From Dimargaris cristalligena (Eukaryota; Kickxellomycota; Dimargaritomycetes; Dimargaritales; Dimargaritaceae), in the NCBI GenBank assembly GCA_027576995.1, contig JANBQC010000166.1, forward strand, positions 1 through 48,636: 48,636 bases of DNA, written 5' to 3'. Of this stretch, positions 1 through 11,046 are shown one piece after another. A program made the position numbers and the translations under genes. The notes under the pieces were generated by a model. It worked only from the letters and a program-made list of their open reading frames with translations. It ran no database searches and was not told where the DNA came from. Position 1 is the stretch's first letter. Each line of letters begins with the position of its first letter.

Positions 1-77
1 TATGCCAGAGTGGTTAATGGGTATGACTAGAAATCATATGGGCTCCGCCCGCGCAGGTTCAAATCCTGCTGTTGTCG
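1..77 (+). tRNA. tRNA-Ser (anticodon AGA), 5' end cut by window edge
   Basis: This is a class II serine tRNA. The anticodon stem TATGA (22-26) pairs with TCATA (34-38) around the loop CTAGAAA, which places AGA at 29-31. A long variable arm TGGGCTCCGCCCG follows. The T arm is GCAGG-TTCAAAT-CCTGC (55-69). The 3' acceptor strand TGTTGTC occupies 70-76, with a G discriminator at 77. Aligned with fungal tRNA-Ser, position 1 of the window is about tRNA position 6, so roughly five 5' acceptor bases lie outside. No intron is present after the anticodon. It decodes UCU and, through inosine, other UCN codons. Confidence 0.93.
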
Positions 78-665
78 TATCTTTTTGTCCTTTTTGACCC
101 TTTGAACATATACCACACTGGCAACCTCTTGTCAGCATTACTACTTTTTTGAAAGGTGCTTACTCCTGGCCAGTAGACTCTAGTAACTCCGTTGAATTTA
201 ATTTTATTATCGACATTTCAAAAATTTAGAAGGGTAGACTCATTTGGCGGGTAGCACAAAATGTATAGACAAATAGAGGTAATGTAGAGGGTAGCTATAT
301 AAATGTTATCGCTATAGAAAGCCTAATAATGAACAAACCCGTATTAGTCACTGTATTTGAATAGGCAAAGGCACTTGGGGGGTGACAGACTCAGTTAGTT
401 GAGTGTGTAAGCTATTTGGTGGTCCGAATTGGAAATTTCACCCGTCTTGGGAAACCAAGGTTCTCCATTTCCCCATGGCAGCACATTGTCTTAGACCTTC
501 GTACCCCAAATGAAAGTCACTCGGCAATAGGCTAGAATGTGAAGGGGACATCATACGAATAACTGGACCTCGCTTTAGCTACATAGATTATTCATTCCGA
601 CTCCGCCTTCGATTCAAGAGCCCCGCATTTCCCATCTGTTACGACACCCCCGCCCACCGAACCGC
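78..665. other. Intergenic, no gene seen
   Basis: AT-rich spacer between the tRNA and GPI11. A T-run just after the tRNA (pyrimidines around 79-98) fits an RNA polymerase III terminator. Nothing else here is supportable. Confidence 0.5.
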
Positions 666-2139
666 ATGCCTCCCCGTCACCTTTGGAGCACATTGCTGGG
701 CGATGTAGTTCTAGCCCTCAGCCTGGGGCTCTTCGGGCATTCGGCTCTGACCAGCCCCGGCCAAACTACAATGGCCCTGAACGGGCTCTGCGTTATTCTG
801 TATGTCCTACGTCTGGTGGCTGCTGCAATCGTAAGCCTTGGGACTTCGTCTACTGGCCATGGTGCTCGCTCATCTCCCAAGTTACTAAAGGTATGTTACC
901 TGTCGGTTAGAACACGGCACTAGGAAAGGGATTGTGTTTAACAATACGCCATGTCCTGGGGGGTACTCTAGGCAGAATGGGTTCAGCGGAGAAGGGACTG
1001 GGCTGCGGTTGGCCTCCCTGTGTTTCATTTACAGAGTTCTGGTATATGGGGTTTTTAGACCGTTCGTTCACTGATAACTCCGTCGTTTGTCCAATTTGAT
1101 ACATATACTTCTTATCATGCGGTTGCCGATTGACGTAAAACAGGGAATCGCTTCTACGCATGCACTAGCACTTGCAACGGCCGTAGTTGTTTATGTCACG
1201 TTGGTTTTATTTGGTGCCCCACTGATAAAGTAAGTTTCCAATTCACATCTTAGACTGCGAGGAATGATTAGTTTAATGATTGCAATACCGGGCACGTAGT
1301 TGTTACAGCGTCTGGATCGCTATACAAACACGGGTACATGTATTCATTAACTTTGGCCATTGATTTTACTAAATGTAAACCGCTATCCTGAACCTATTGA
1401 TTCCATTTATTTATAACCAAATCACTAGAAAAATCGGCGAAACAGTTGGTTTCTCGATCTTCTTAACGTTGCTATGGGTGTTTCCCTTGACCACGGCGTT
1501 TTCATACCGGTTTCCAAAAATTAAGCAGGCAATACTGACGGCCGATGACAGGTAAGTCACCATTTCTGTCTTGCCAAGGATTCATATCTGGGCTATGATA
1601 CCCCCCAATCGTCTACTAAAATCAAAGTAAGCTCCAAAGTTGCAACTAGAGTGTTTTATTCAAACTTCGGACTTATCTAATCATACATATTTTGTTCGCG
1701 ATCAACATACTGGGTCACCCACCATAGACCATGGACCGCTCTGGAGAAACAGACTATATTTCCACTAATTGGATCGATCGCGGGCCTGTGGCTGAGCGCT
1801 GGTGCGTATCCCCTGGATTGGGACCGTCCCTGGCAGGTACGTCCATAATTATACATATAGGCATATACCTTCAAGACTGGCGAGTTCAAGAACCTCTTGT
1901 CCATTACAGCTAAAATACCTTTCCAGGTGTTCAATATATATATATATATTTAAAAAAAGCACAGCCGTCAACAACTCTATTTCCTACATCCGTTTATTAT
2001 TATTTAGATTTGGCCTGTCCCGGGAATCTACGGTTCGCTTGTTGGCCACTTGGTAGGGTTAATTGGCACAATGTTCGTAGGCCCTACTCCGAAAGAAACC
2101 CGCGCTGAGGCTACCGATCAGACCAAAAAAGCAAAGTAG
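666..2139 (+). CDS. GPI11: Gpi11/PIG-F, GPI ethanolamine-phosphate transferase subunit
   Basis: PIG-F/Gpi11 is a multi-span ER membrane protein that partners the catalytic PIG-O (Gpi13) and PIG-G enzymes. It helps add ethanolamine phosphate to the GPI core. Five exons join in frame: 666-890, 1144-1229, 1429-1551, 1728-1836 and 2008-2139, giving 224 residues. Exon 2 carries the FGAPL motif. Exon 4 reads into PLDWDRPWQ (residues 173-181), and exon 5 opens IWPVPGIYGSLVG; the DWDRPWQ-x-WP block is the PIG-F hallmark. Donors are GTATGT, GTAAGT, GTAAGT and GTACGT. The start is the first ATG after an in-frame stop at 576. The C-terminus is short and charged. Codon use is more AT-rich than in SMC2 or RLP24, suggesting modest expression. 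Confidence 0.9.
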
Positions 2140-2172
2140 CTGGGGGATTACCTCTCATCTGCGATGGTGCTA

Positions 2173-2178
2173 AATAAA
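2173..2178 (+). terminator. Poly(A) signal AATAAA after GPI11
   Basis: A canonical AATAAA lies 34 nt downstream of the GPI11 stop codon, in an AT-rich 3' flank. This spacing suits a cleavage and polyadenylation signal. Confidence 0.5.
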
Positions 2179-3846
2179 TGAATATTTCTAATATTTTCTA
2201 TCCGAGTCTCGTTAGGAATAAAGCCTGGTATAATTGTATTGCATGATAGTTCGGTAAAAGAAACGTTAGTAATAGTCGACCAAACAGTATCCGACTAAGA
2301 GACCCGCTGCGTCTGGTAGGTGGTTAGAGCAGAAGATGGAGCTCAGTGAATGAATCAGCGGTTGACTGAGATTTACAAAAGAGCAATGCTAGGCACAGCC
2401 GGCAGCCGACGCCTCCTATGCTCAAATTTTGTTGGGAATAGCAAATATAAGAACCAGTGGAAAAATAAAACGACAGAGTATTCCAAAGTATGATTGCAGC
2501 ACTCATCGATATGCAAAGACCAAGTGCGTTTTTCTTGAAGGAAAGCTAAGACGAGAAAACCCCGCTGCAATTAATGTATCAATGAAACATCTTCGCTTTC
2601 GCTCAGCATATGCAAAAATTGAATCCATTGTCCGTATTAGTTACTGAAATTTGAATTTTTTGGTTTTTTGTTTAGGAATGAAAAAGGGAGGGGACACTGA
2701 GTGAATGAGCCTCGTTGAGTTGAAGGAATGCAGTTCATAATGCACTGCACTACCCAACCGCATAACTGTGCTATGACGATGTCCGGGGGCTGACCAAAGC
2801 ACGATGCCTCCGGGAATCCCAAGGGAAACCCATCTCCGACAGCCCCTATATGGTGAATCGAGGCGGCTCCGCCAGCCCTGACCAACAGTTTACCTTTGGC
2901 ACTTGCTGCCAGAATGTCCGAGGACTTTCCCTAGAACACAAGTGACTGGAGGACCGGTATTATTAGAATACCTCCCTCCCGTTAGTGGTGCTCCAATAGC
3001 GGTTCTTCTCGGTGTCCCCAAAGAGAAGAGTTGGTAAACTGCCGTATTTTCATAGGCTGATGAGGCTAATCAGGAGGTAGGGAGAAAAGCCCTTTATATA
3101 TCAGAGACCAACTATTCCGGCTGGCAGTGCTCCTAATTGTGGGTCTTGATAAAAAATAGTAGGCTTAACCCCTTAACCTAATCTACATCCTACTTACACT
3201 ATTAAACAAATCGCTATTCTTCAGTGAAAAAAAAATCACCCTTCCAAATGGTTAGCCAAGCTGAAAAAAAATAATCCATAGGATGTGTATAACCTACCAA
3301 TCATCGCAAAAATACACCCATCCACTGAATGGTGGTCACGTTTCTGTTAAATGTAATACGAACCATGATTGAGTGATATTTAAAAAACGGGTGTGTTGTA
3401 TACCCATAATAATATCTCTCCCAAATACCCCTGTGTTCCTGAGGCTGCACTTACGTGCCTAGAGGTTTACAAGCAGCACACCATCTCTGTACCCTCCCAC
3501 TTAAATTCCTAGCAACGGGGAAAATAAGACATCAAGATTGCTTAGTCACAGGGATCGAACGTGATATTTACTGTAGAGAGGTATATTCATACATTATAAG
3601 TGAAACGGGGGATAAACTTATGCAGAAATAAGGTCGACGATATGTATATATATATATAGAGAGAGAGAGAGAGCGCGCAGTTAAACGAATATTAGACGGG
3701 AAGAGATGAAGGAAAAACGAAAACAAATCACCAAGTCTAGAACTATTTTGAATATGGGTACAGAAACGCGAAAGAAAAGAGATAGTATAGTAGTGGTGGA
3801 GGGTAATATGATCAGGAGAAGGGTACGCGAGACACAGAGTACCTCT
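2179..3846. other. Convergent intergenic region with a GC-rich exon-like island
   Basis: Spacer between the convergent GPI11 and transporter genes. About 2700-3080 is clearly richer in G+C than its flanks. On the minus strand it stays open in two overlapping frames. One, about 2890-3040, ends in a CAAAG|GTAAAC donor-like site. The other, about 2640-2935, begins after a TTCTAG acceptor-like site. I recognise no family, so it could be exons of an unknown gene, a relic or a structured RNA. The rest is AT-rich with no gene seen. Confidence 0.3.
3645..3673. repeat. (TA)n(GA)n compound microsatellite
   Basis: An uninterrupted TA run (3645-3658) passes into a GA run (3659-3673), just beyond the 3' end of the amino acid transporter. 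It is a simple-sequence repeat, probably polymorphic in length. Confidence 0.9.
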
Positions 3847-5220
3847 CTATTGGTCCTCTTGAATATGGCGCACAAGGTCCTGGATAGCCTGGACACTTCC
3901 GATGATAAGGCCCACGACGCCCAGAATCAAAATAATGATCGCAAAGAACCGCTCCCACCAGTTCAACACCTTGATCCCGTAGAGCCGCACATAAAATACA
4001 ATGGGGAAGACGAAGAAGACCATGGTGGTGGACAGGGCCCCGACCAGGTTCAGCACGTCCGAGAAGTAGGGAATAGCAATGGCGATGCCGTACAGCGCCG
4101 CCACTATCAAACTCCGGAAGGTGAACCGAATCATGAGCTCCTTGGCCTTGCCCAGGCGGTCAACCGTAATATCCCAACTCGTTTCGAACTCCATAGCCAC
4201 GGTGGTCAGCATAATGGGCGCGGCCAAGATCACGTGCAGACTAATGAGGATCAGGGCGATGGTCTTGGGGACGCCGTTGGGCAGGTTCGATAGAACGGGG
4301 GACATGGTGGTATTGCCCCAGATGGCGTAGCTGCAGACGGACATGATTAGGTACAGCACCGTGATGCTGAACATACTGACGGCCAGCACTTTGGTCCAGT
4401 CGCGGGGGTTCTTCATGGAGGCCTCGACGTGGGGGTACACGACGGTACCCGAAAAGGCGAAACTAATCGACGCAATAGCGGAGGGTAGCGATGTGATCGT
4501 GAGGGCGGCGTAGGTGATGGTGTTGGAGGCGTGGATCGAGGACAGCTCGACAAACCCCACCACCACGGTGATGATCACGACGACCACGGTAGCCACATAA
4601 CCGAACAGGGCCAGCACTGCTACTTCCCGCATGGATTTCATCACCACGAAAGGGGCCCACATGACCAGGGCCACAATCAGTTTCCAGACCTTCGCATTGA
4701 CATTCACGTCCACCTGCCGGAACAGCCCGTCGATGTTATCACCGGCCAGGATAATATAAATGCAGATGGCGCCGAGGATGTAGAGGTAGTGGAAAAACAG
4801 CGTCACGTAGAGCCCCGGTTTACCGAAAGCGGCTTCCCCAATCTCCGGGAAACTGCTGAGGCGCCGGTCGGGCTTGTAGTACAGGCAGCGGATAAGGATC
4901 GTACCGGAATAGACGCCGATGAAACCGGAGAGCAAAATGAGAATCACTGACACCCAGCCGCCTTCGCTGAGGGCGTAGGGTAGTTGCAGCACACCGGTAC
5001 CCGCCACAACACAGACCACGTTCATAAAGGCCGACCAGTTCGACGCGTTGCGGTGCAGGGTTTCCTCGGTGATCGCTTGGTCGATGGAGGCCTCCTCGGC
5101 TTTGGTGTCCGATAGGTTGTCACCACCACCATCCACCGAGTGGAGGGACTTGGCGTCGCTGGCCGCGAAATAGCCGGTGTCTTCCTCACCCTTGGTGTAG
5201 CTGGGAACAGGGCTGAGCAT
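3847..5220 (-). CDS. AVT-like amino acid transporter (AAAP family)
   Basis: Single-exon, 457-residue membrane protein of the amino acid/auxin permease family (Aa_trans). Relatives move neutral or aromatic amino acids across the vacuolar membrane, usually driven by the proton gradient. A polar N-terminal tail of about 60 residues is followed by the family's first helix, with VAGTGVLQLPYALSEGGW close to the consensus G-T-G-hydrophobic-PYA-x-x-GW. About eleven hydrophobic helices follow to the end, with short charged loops (for example RDWTK). Length matches yeast Avt proteins. The start is an ATG followed by a soluble Ser/Asp-rich tail. Codons are strongly G/C-ending, consistent with good expression. 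The substrate cannot be read from sequence; Avt1-, Avt3- or MTR-like assignments are all possible. Confidence 0.88.
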   Translation of the reverse strand: MLSPVPSYTKGEEDTGYFAASDAKSLHSVDGGGDNLSDTKAEEASIDQAITEETLHRNASNWSAFMNVVCVVAGTGVLQLPYALSEGGWVSVILILLSGFIGVYSGTILIRCLYYKPDRRLSSFPEIGEAAFGKPGLYVTLFFHYLYILGAICIYIILAGDNIDGLFRQVDVNVNAKVWKLIVALVMWAPFVVMKSMREVAVLALFGYVATVVVVIITVVVGFVELSSIHASNTITYAALTITSLPSAIASISFAFSGTVVYPHVEASMKNPRDWTKVLAVSMFSITVLYLIMSVCSYAIWGNTTMSPVLSNLPNGVPKTIALILISLHVILAAPIMLTTVAMEFETSWDITVDRLGKAKELMIRFTFRSLIVAALYGIAIAIPYFSDVLNLVGALSTTMVFFVFPIVFYVRLYGIKVLNWWERFFAIIILILGVVGLIIGSVQAIQDLVRHIQEDQ

Positions 5221-5512
5221 GGTGAATTATGGGCAAGATACGGGAGTAATACCGATCTAAGAGGCGAAAATGATATAGGAGTATCTAAAAGTATAAATGA
5301 AGCATCAACCAAAAAAAAACACACTTAGGATCACTTATAATTATAGTAAGAGTAATTGTAATGATAATAACAATAAAAATGATAAAAATACCGAAAGGAG
5401 ATTGGCAAACAGGTACGAATAACTAACACTGCAACGGAGGGGCAACACTTGGACAGTAAAACGCCGCGGGCTATATACCTTTATATATAAGTGTATTTGT
5501 GAGCGAGGGGAG

Positions 5513-5521
5513 GGGAGGGGA
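5513..5521 (+). repeat. G-rich run (possible quadruplex)
   Basis: Repeated GGGGA units sit next to further G-runs at about 5534 and 5596-5604. Their spacing could allow a G-quadruplex. There is no direct evidence of function. Confidence 0.3.
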
Positions 5522-7698
5522 GTGATATTATTTGGGGAAGTCGAAGTCGCCCTTGTTGTAATTCTCGGGGTTCGGTGACTGGCTGGGAGAACAGGGGGGG
5601 GGGAGTGGGGTACAATAACACACCACCCACAAAGGTCTAATACAGCTCGCAAAGCGTTTGGAGGAGACAAGGAGACTGGGGTAGCCTACTGTATTGTAAT
5701 AGGAGCGTGTGCGCGTGAGAAGGATATATCCCCTTATAGTATTTGTCAGTAGAAGGGGAACACCGCATGGGCGGGCTGACAACTCCCGTAGTTTCGTTGG
5801 TGGAACGGAATATAGACGAGGTGCGCGATTTGTGGCGTTTGTTTACGGACCAGTAGCCTATAAGATGTTGCCATGATTGGTTGGGTATCATGCCGAGGGG
5901 TTAGAACGGGGCCAGGGCATTGGTCAAAATGGAACATTGGTTAGTTTGGTGCTGATCATTGGTAAGGTGTTTTCCATTATCGAATACACCATAAACGGCA
6001 GTCGCCAGCCACATTACTTTGCGCATGTGTCCTGGGAAGGAGAGGAGGTTAAGCTCAATGGTTTAATTGGTAGCCCGGTAGGGTAGAGGGAATCATCAAT
6101 TCGCCCCTCTCTAGCAAATGAAAGGAGTGAGTGGGCGTGTAGTAGAATAAAATAATATAGCGCAGCCACTAGTCTCTGCAAAGGCCCTGTGTATGGAAAT
6201 GGAGGTGAAGGGGGGGGGAGTCGTTGGCAAATCGATTTGCCGCCCGCACAACTCCTATTTATCAAGGGCCACCTGATCAAACTGAATAATACTGGCTTAA
6301 CCAGAAAAAGCATCATGGGAACAGCGTAAATTGGAACAACCTAAATACAACCAGGCGCCATGCCGTTCAGTCAGTCAGTCTCGGTCACAGAGTTGTCACA
6401 GGCCAACTGCCTCCGACGCCGCTGGGGTATAGCAGCTTACTACACCCACCAAAGGGGGAGGAGAGGAATCCTGGGTAATTGTAGTATAACAGAAAAATCC
6501 CCCTCTGACCCCTTCTTATCTCTGGGGCGGTGATCTGCAGGTATTCTGTGGCCAGTGGGGCTGAGTCAAATAGATAGGGATTACTTACTGGTTCGAATAC
6601 GAGTTTATCAGGTAGAAGGGCGGCAATGATGTTTCGGGGAGGCTAAAACAGAGGTTGCGGTTCGTCTGGAGAATAGGCGGATTCAGGGGAGTATAGTGGG
6701 GAAATCGAACAGGTATACCAAGCCTTTAGTCGACTAGGTTAAAAATATATAGTATTGGATATTCAAAGAGTGGATGTCAGCAGTATTTAAAGAGTATAAA
6801 GAGAGGGTGGACCATCCACCCAGGCATAGGGTCCGAACAGCCCCTGAGGCCTTTTACACGCGTGTGCGGCGACTATTCACGGGGACAGATTTGTAGGGGT
6901 AAGCCATGCCTACTCCACTCCACTTCACCATTCCGCTACTATACAGTATCCAGTAGGCCCGACACCTCCATATCTCCACTTGATAGCCTCATTTACACAC
7001 CATCATGCTCCATCTGTTCCCAACAATTTAATTCCGTAATCATTCCCGATGGTTCAATTAGAGTAGGGCGGAGGAGTATGACTATGTATCCCTTGGCGTA
7101 TGTTCGTAACTGGAGTAAGGGAAGAGCGCCATTAAAATATCCTAAGTTTGGTAGTTACCTAATATGTCCCTCTAAAACAGGCCGCAAACGAAATGTTGAC
7201 GAGTGATTGAGTAAGTAAATTAATGGTGGTAGCCTAGTTCCCAGAGCCCACTCGATTATTTTGATGAATGGCCGTAGTCGTGGGTGGCTGCAAGTGGTGT
7301 AAGGATGACGTGTGGATTGAGCGCCTCGACTGTAAAAAATGAACGACGGGTCAAGAAACCCGAAACTTATGATAATCACAAACTCGGCTACAGCGACCGC
7401 ACTTTTAACGGTAAAAGTGGTGAGTAGGTCCGATGAATAAAATGTAAATCAGCGGCGTAATAGGGCTGGGTCAAGGTTGATAGACCCAGACATTAGGAAG
7501 CAGACCGGTCTAGTCAAATAATTAATGTTTAGACCCGGCGGTGTTCGATTTTTGGGATTGAGCCTTAGCGAAAGTATTCCTGGGAGTAATTGGGAGAAGG
7601 AATTCGTTACTTAGGTGCATATTACTGACCGGCTGGTTTGGCCTTGGTCATACCGTGTGTACACTGATGGCCGGAGAGAAGGTGGATGCAGGAGAAGG

Positions 7699-7736
7699 TA
7701 GGTGGGGTGGGGTATATTCCACCCCCCCCCCACCTA
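7699..7736. repeat. Near-perfect GC-rich hairpin
   Basis: The left arm TAGGTGGGGTGGGG (7699-7712) pairs with the right arm (7723-7736) across a roughly 10-nt loop. The stem has 14 positions and one mismatch. It sits in gene-poor DNA. Confidence 0.6.
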
Positions 7737-9841
7737 GCTGAAATAGGGTGAGCAGCATAAAGAGAGTACTCAGCAGGTTTGGCATATGTTTTGAGATCTT
7801 GTCATTCACAGTGGTGGGGCGGGAGTTTGGAGGAGAGGCGAAACAGCCTACCGCGTCCTTGAGGCAGTATGGCTGGGACGCACATGGTCATATCCGGATT
7901 ATCACGTTTTTCATATGAGATTGGGAACCGGTTATTACTTCATTAATGGAATCGCGTGGTTCTTTTATTCGATCCAAATTATTATTTCATTTAAAGTGCC
8001 CGTAAACTCTAAAATGAATGGGCCATAATGTATCACAAGGTCTGCCATGGATGGCGATATGAACCCACTTCCAATATGAGCGTGGATAGTAAGAGATGCC
8101 GTTGTTTAAAGTGGGTAGACTTGATTTCGTGATCGTAGCCAAGACCTAGGGGCATAGTAGTATAATGTCACACCAGTCTTCCCATATTACAAGACCTAAC
8201 CGCCACTCTCTCCTTTCGATTGAATCATAGGCGCGTTGACATCATTTGCTGCTATCTGAAGATTACGCCGCGGGACAGCACAACAACCAGCGACCCGGTA
8301 CATCTATTGCCCACAATCAACCCGGTATAGGCAATATACGGGCAGCATGTAGCAGCGGACGAAGGAGGCTGGTGGGCCGGCCTCGCATGCCAACCGGCTA
8401 CATAAAGTGGTACCATGTGTCTCTCCCTCCGATGCCACTCCAGGGGGATCAGAGGGTACCAATGGTCTGCCTGTGGACCATCGACGATTGACATTTTACA
8501 ATCAGCTTGCTAATGATTCTGCTTATACTATTAATATATTTCGCGATATACAAAAAAAAATATCTCTAAAAGGCGATTCATAAGCGATATACTGGATGTT
8601 AGGGGTTGCTGGATAATATTCTCCAAATATCGTGGCGGCATAACATACCTTGATACCATTCGAAGGTGATTTGAAAATAGCAACGGTGGATTCCCTGGAT
8701 AACCTGCCTGCTCCAAAACCACCCAATCTACAGAAAACCCGAAGGTAGAGGGCCAAGTTGACTAAAATCTAAGGTTATTTTAATGGGTGATTAGACGAGG
8801 CATAGAACTGGGTCGATTTAGGAAAGGCCAGGGGAAACAATGCAGGGTCCGGTGGTTTTGCGCGTAGGGGTGGGTGGTATAAAAGGGCCCGTGTCAAATC
8901 CCATGGCAGGGGTGTGTTATTCCACAACCATTGTCGAGATTACCCTTGAGCCAGTTGATTGTGAACGTTGGGGCCCGTAATTAACTACCCGTATAGGGTT
9001 GTGGCTGCATCATATTCCTTTCAGGTAAACCGGCCATTCGCCATACATACCCCAGTCCCCACAATTTACGACCTCGTGGTGGGGGGGTTTTTTTTCACGT
9101 TCTCTAGGTATTAAACTGCTACTCTACAGTTGGATTTATCCATGCACTCGGTCAGGGGAATAGACGGAACCAAGACATGGAGTGGCTGCCCGGCAACATT
9201 TCCGGTTTCTATTTTAATAAAACCCCGGTTTGAAATTATAACAGGAGCGGAGGGGATTTGCTATCCGATAAACACAAGGGGATTGGTTGGAGGAGGGGCT
9301 TGCTTCCGGCGCCGAAGCAGCACGGGGGCTGCGATAAATAGCATCGATTGAATAGACCAGGCGGCCCTATGATTTTATTTGCCAATTTTGTTATCTACCT
9401 CATACTTCCCAGAACCCATGACAGAACTACAGAATACGTTATATAATGGCGGTACATTATTATATTCTTACTTTACCACTTCCTTTCTACCCCGAGCCAT
9501 GTGGTGATAAGGTCAAAATGGCGTGGTTAAGCCACTGTACCGTTGTTTGCAGATTTGTACGTTGCTGGACATTTACTATTAATAACCGATTGCTAGTGAC
9601 CGGATATCATTATTCATGATGCAGAGCGACTTCTGCGGCAATATATATGGTAATGCTATACTCGTTATCGACCTAGTTAACCAACTCAACGAGGTGGGGG
9701 GGGTATATGCAGTCGACTCAATGGTTAGTTGAAATAGTAATAGTCGGGCTCCACTCAGTCAGAACAATCGCGATTAATAAAGCTTGCAATTGAATGGTCA
9801 AGGTCGTTTTTGAATCCACCATTCATGTTTTTTCCCAATTA

Positions 9842-10051
9842 GCTCTCCCTCCGCGTCGGTCGATGACGCGGCCGACCCAAAACACCCCGCGTCCGGAATT
9901 ATTACCTCGGTGGTGACCGGGGTACTCATAGGCAGCCAATGTGAGTTTTGCTACGAAATACGCTGATTAATTTTACCCGTTTATAGCGGACGGATCCACT
10001 AATGGACAGGCTCAAGCTGGGCAACCAGGATGTTTACTGGATGGTTTGGTA
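9842..10051 (+). other. Possible 3' exons of an unassembled gene
   Basis: 9842-9940 is a GC-rich open stretch of about 32 codons. It is bounded by a pyrimidine-rich acceptor and a perfect GTGAGT donor. A frame-compatible piece from 9987 (acceptor TTATAG) runs to a stop at 10051. The implied protein end is Ser/Asp-rich, then hydrophobic (GIITSVVTGVLIG), then Gln/Gly-rich. Against it: the intron would be only 46 nt, whereas every well-supported intron here exceeds 150 nt, and no matching upstream exon was found. Treat as a weak candidate. Confidence 0.22.
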
Positions 10052-10762
10052 ATGTGAGGGGTAATGTGACTGGGCGGATAATATCAGCTAAATAGAGTGG
10101 GTGGCAACATTCAACGCCTTTTAAATAGAGGGTCATAAATGAAATATCAGTGTAAAAATAGGCGGGCAATATAATACTGACCAGTTGGTCATACGTGGAT
10201 CTCATCCAACAGATCTTTGGTGATACAGCCAGATTGACCCTTTCCCATATGGAGGAGGTGCACTATCCTACACAATTTTCTTGAGCCACGCCCCCGGAAT
10301 TTGCACCGGTCAGCTTCATTTAGCCAAAAGCGAGTGTTGAGTAATAGTGGACATGCTGTGGGAGATACTTATATAGTGATGTCACTTGTGATCCGTAGCG
10401 CGCTGAAGTGAAGCACTGATGATATCAGCGGAGGGTTGGTTCAAAAATCAATTGTCTTCGGTGTGGTTAGATCCAAAGGAGCAGTCAAGTCACATTGCTT
10501 CATTTGGTCATTGATTAAGTAGAGCGTGGTCGATTACATTTATTGGTATAATATAAAATTAAAGTCCCCAACAGTAACGGTGTGGCAAAGCAGCCTATTC
10601 TGGCCACTAACCCCACACGGTTGGATAGAGTAAATTAGCTTATGGCCGGTCGGTAATGATGGTATAGTGTATGTATATTGCTAGTGAGTCGGCGTGGGAG
10701 GGAAAATTAAACAATTTGGGGATTCGTTTTATGAGAGAGTTGCGGAGAGGGGGGTGGGCTTA

Positions 10763-11046
10763 TTTCATACGCTCAAAGGCATTGATGACCATGTAACGGG
10801 AGAAGAAGATGTAAAGANNNNNNNNNNNNNNNNNNNNNNNNNNNNNNNNNNNNNNNNNNNNNNNNNNNNNNNNNNNNNNNNNNNNNNNNNNNNNNNNNNN
10901 NNNNNNNNNNNNNNGGGTTTGGCGTTGGGATTGGCGGGAATGTACTCGGGTTGGAGCTGGGGCGGGTAGAAAAGGAGGGCCACATAGGTACAACCGGACA
11001 GGAAGCCCAGGATGCCGGCCACGACGGCTATGATGCCCAGTATCAT
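10763..11046 (-). CDS. Small membrane protein, interrupted by assembly gap
   Basis: An ATG at 11046 in good context (CACC before it) opens a GC-rich frame of 44 codons up to the gap. The N-terminus is one strong hydrophobic helix (ILGIIAVVAGILGFLSG), then LLFYPPQLQPEYIP. Beyond the gap, 10763-10817 reads LYIFFSRYMVINAFERMK and stops, with mostly C- or G-ending codons, so it is very probably the same gene. The protein would be about 95 residues. The two sides are out of frame across the 97 N's, so either the gap length is off by one or an intron lies inside. I do not recognise the family. Confidence 0.6.
10818..10914. other. Assembly gap (97 N)
   Basis: A run of N inside the small membrane-protein gene. 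The flanking reading frames disagree by one base, so the stated length should not be taken as exact. Confidence 0.99.

Larger units (their letters stand above)
5221..10762. other. Long gene-poor region
   Basis: About 5.5 kb without a recognisable gene. The first part, 5221-5520, is the likely promoter and 5' UTR of the transporter. Many open frames exist, but they are short, overlap on both strands and lack family features. Exon-like bits were noted: about 5524-5578 on the minus strand (a GC-rich short frame ending DFDFPK-stop after a TTCTCCCAG acceptor), 8230-8490, and 9842-9940 on the plus strand (acceptor TTTTTTCCCAATTAG, donor GTGAGT). None could be chained into a convincing protein. Confidence 0.4.

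Noticed and set aside
3055..3080. Possible box C/D snoRNA (TGATGA at about 3059-3064)
   Set aside because: No convincing D box, terminal stem or guide pairing could be established by eye.
3706..4950. Plus-strand frames (up to 195 codons) across the transporter
   Set aside because: His/Asp-rich antisense shadows of a hydrophobic coding sequence.
6590..6610. T-loop-like GGTTCGAAT
   Set aside because: No flanking T-stem, acceptor stem or anticodon arm.
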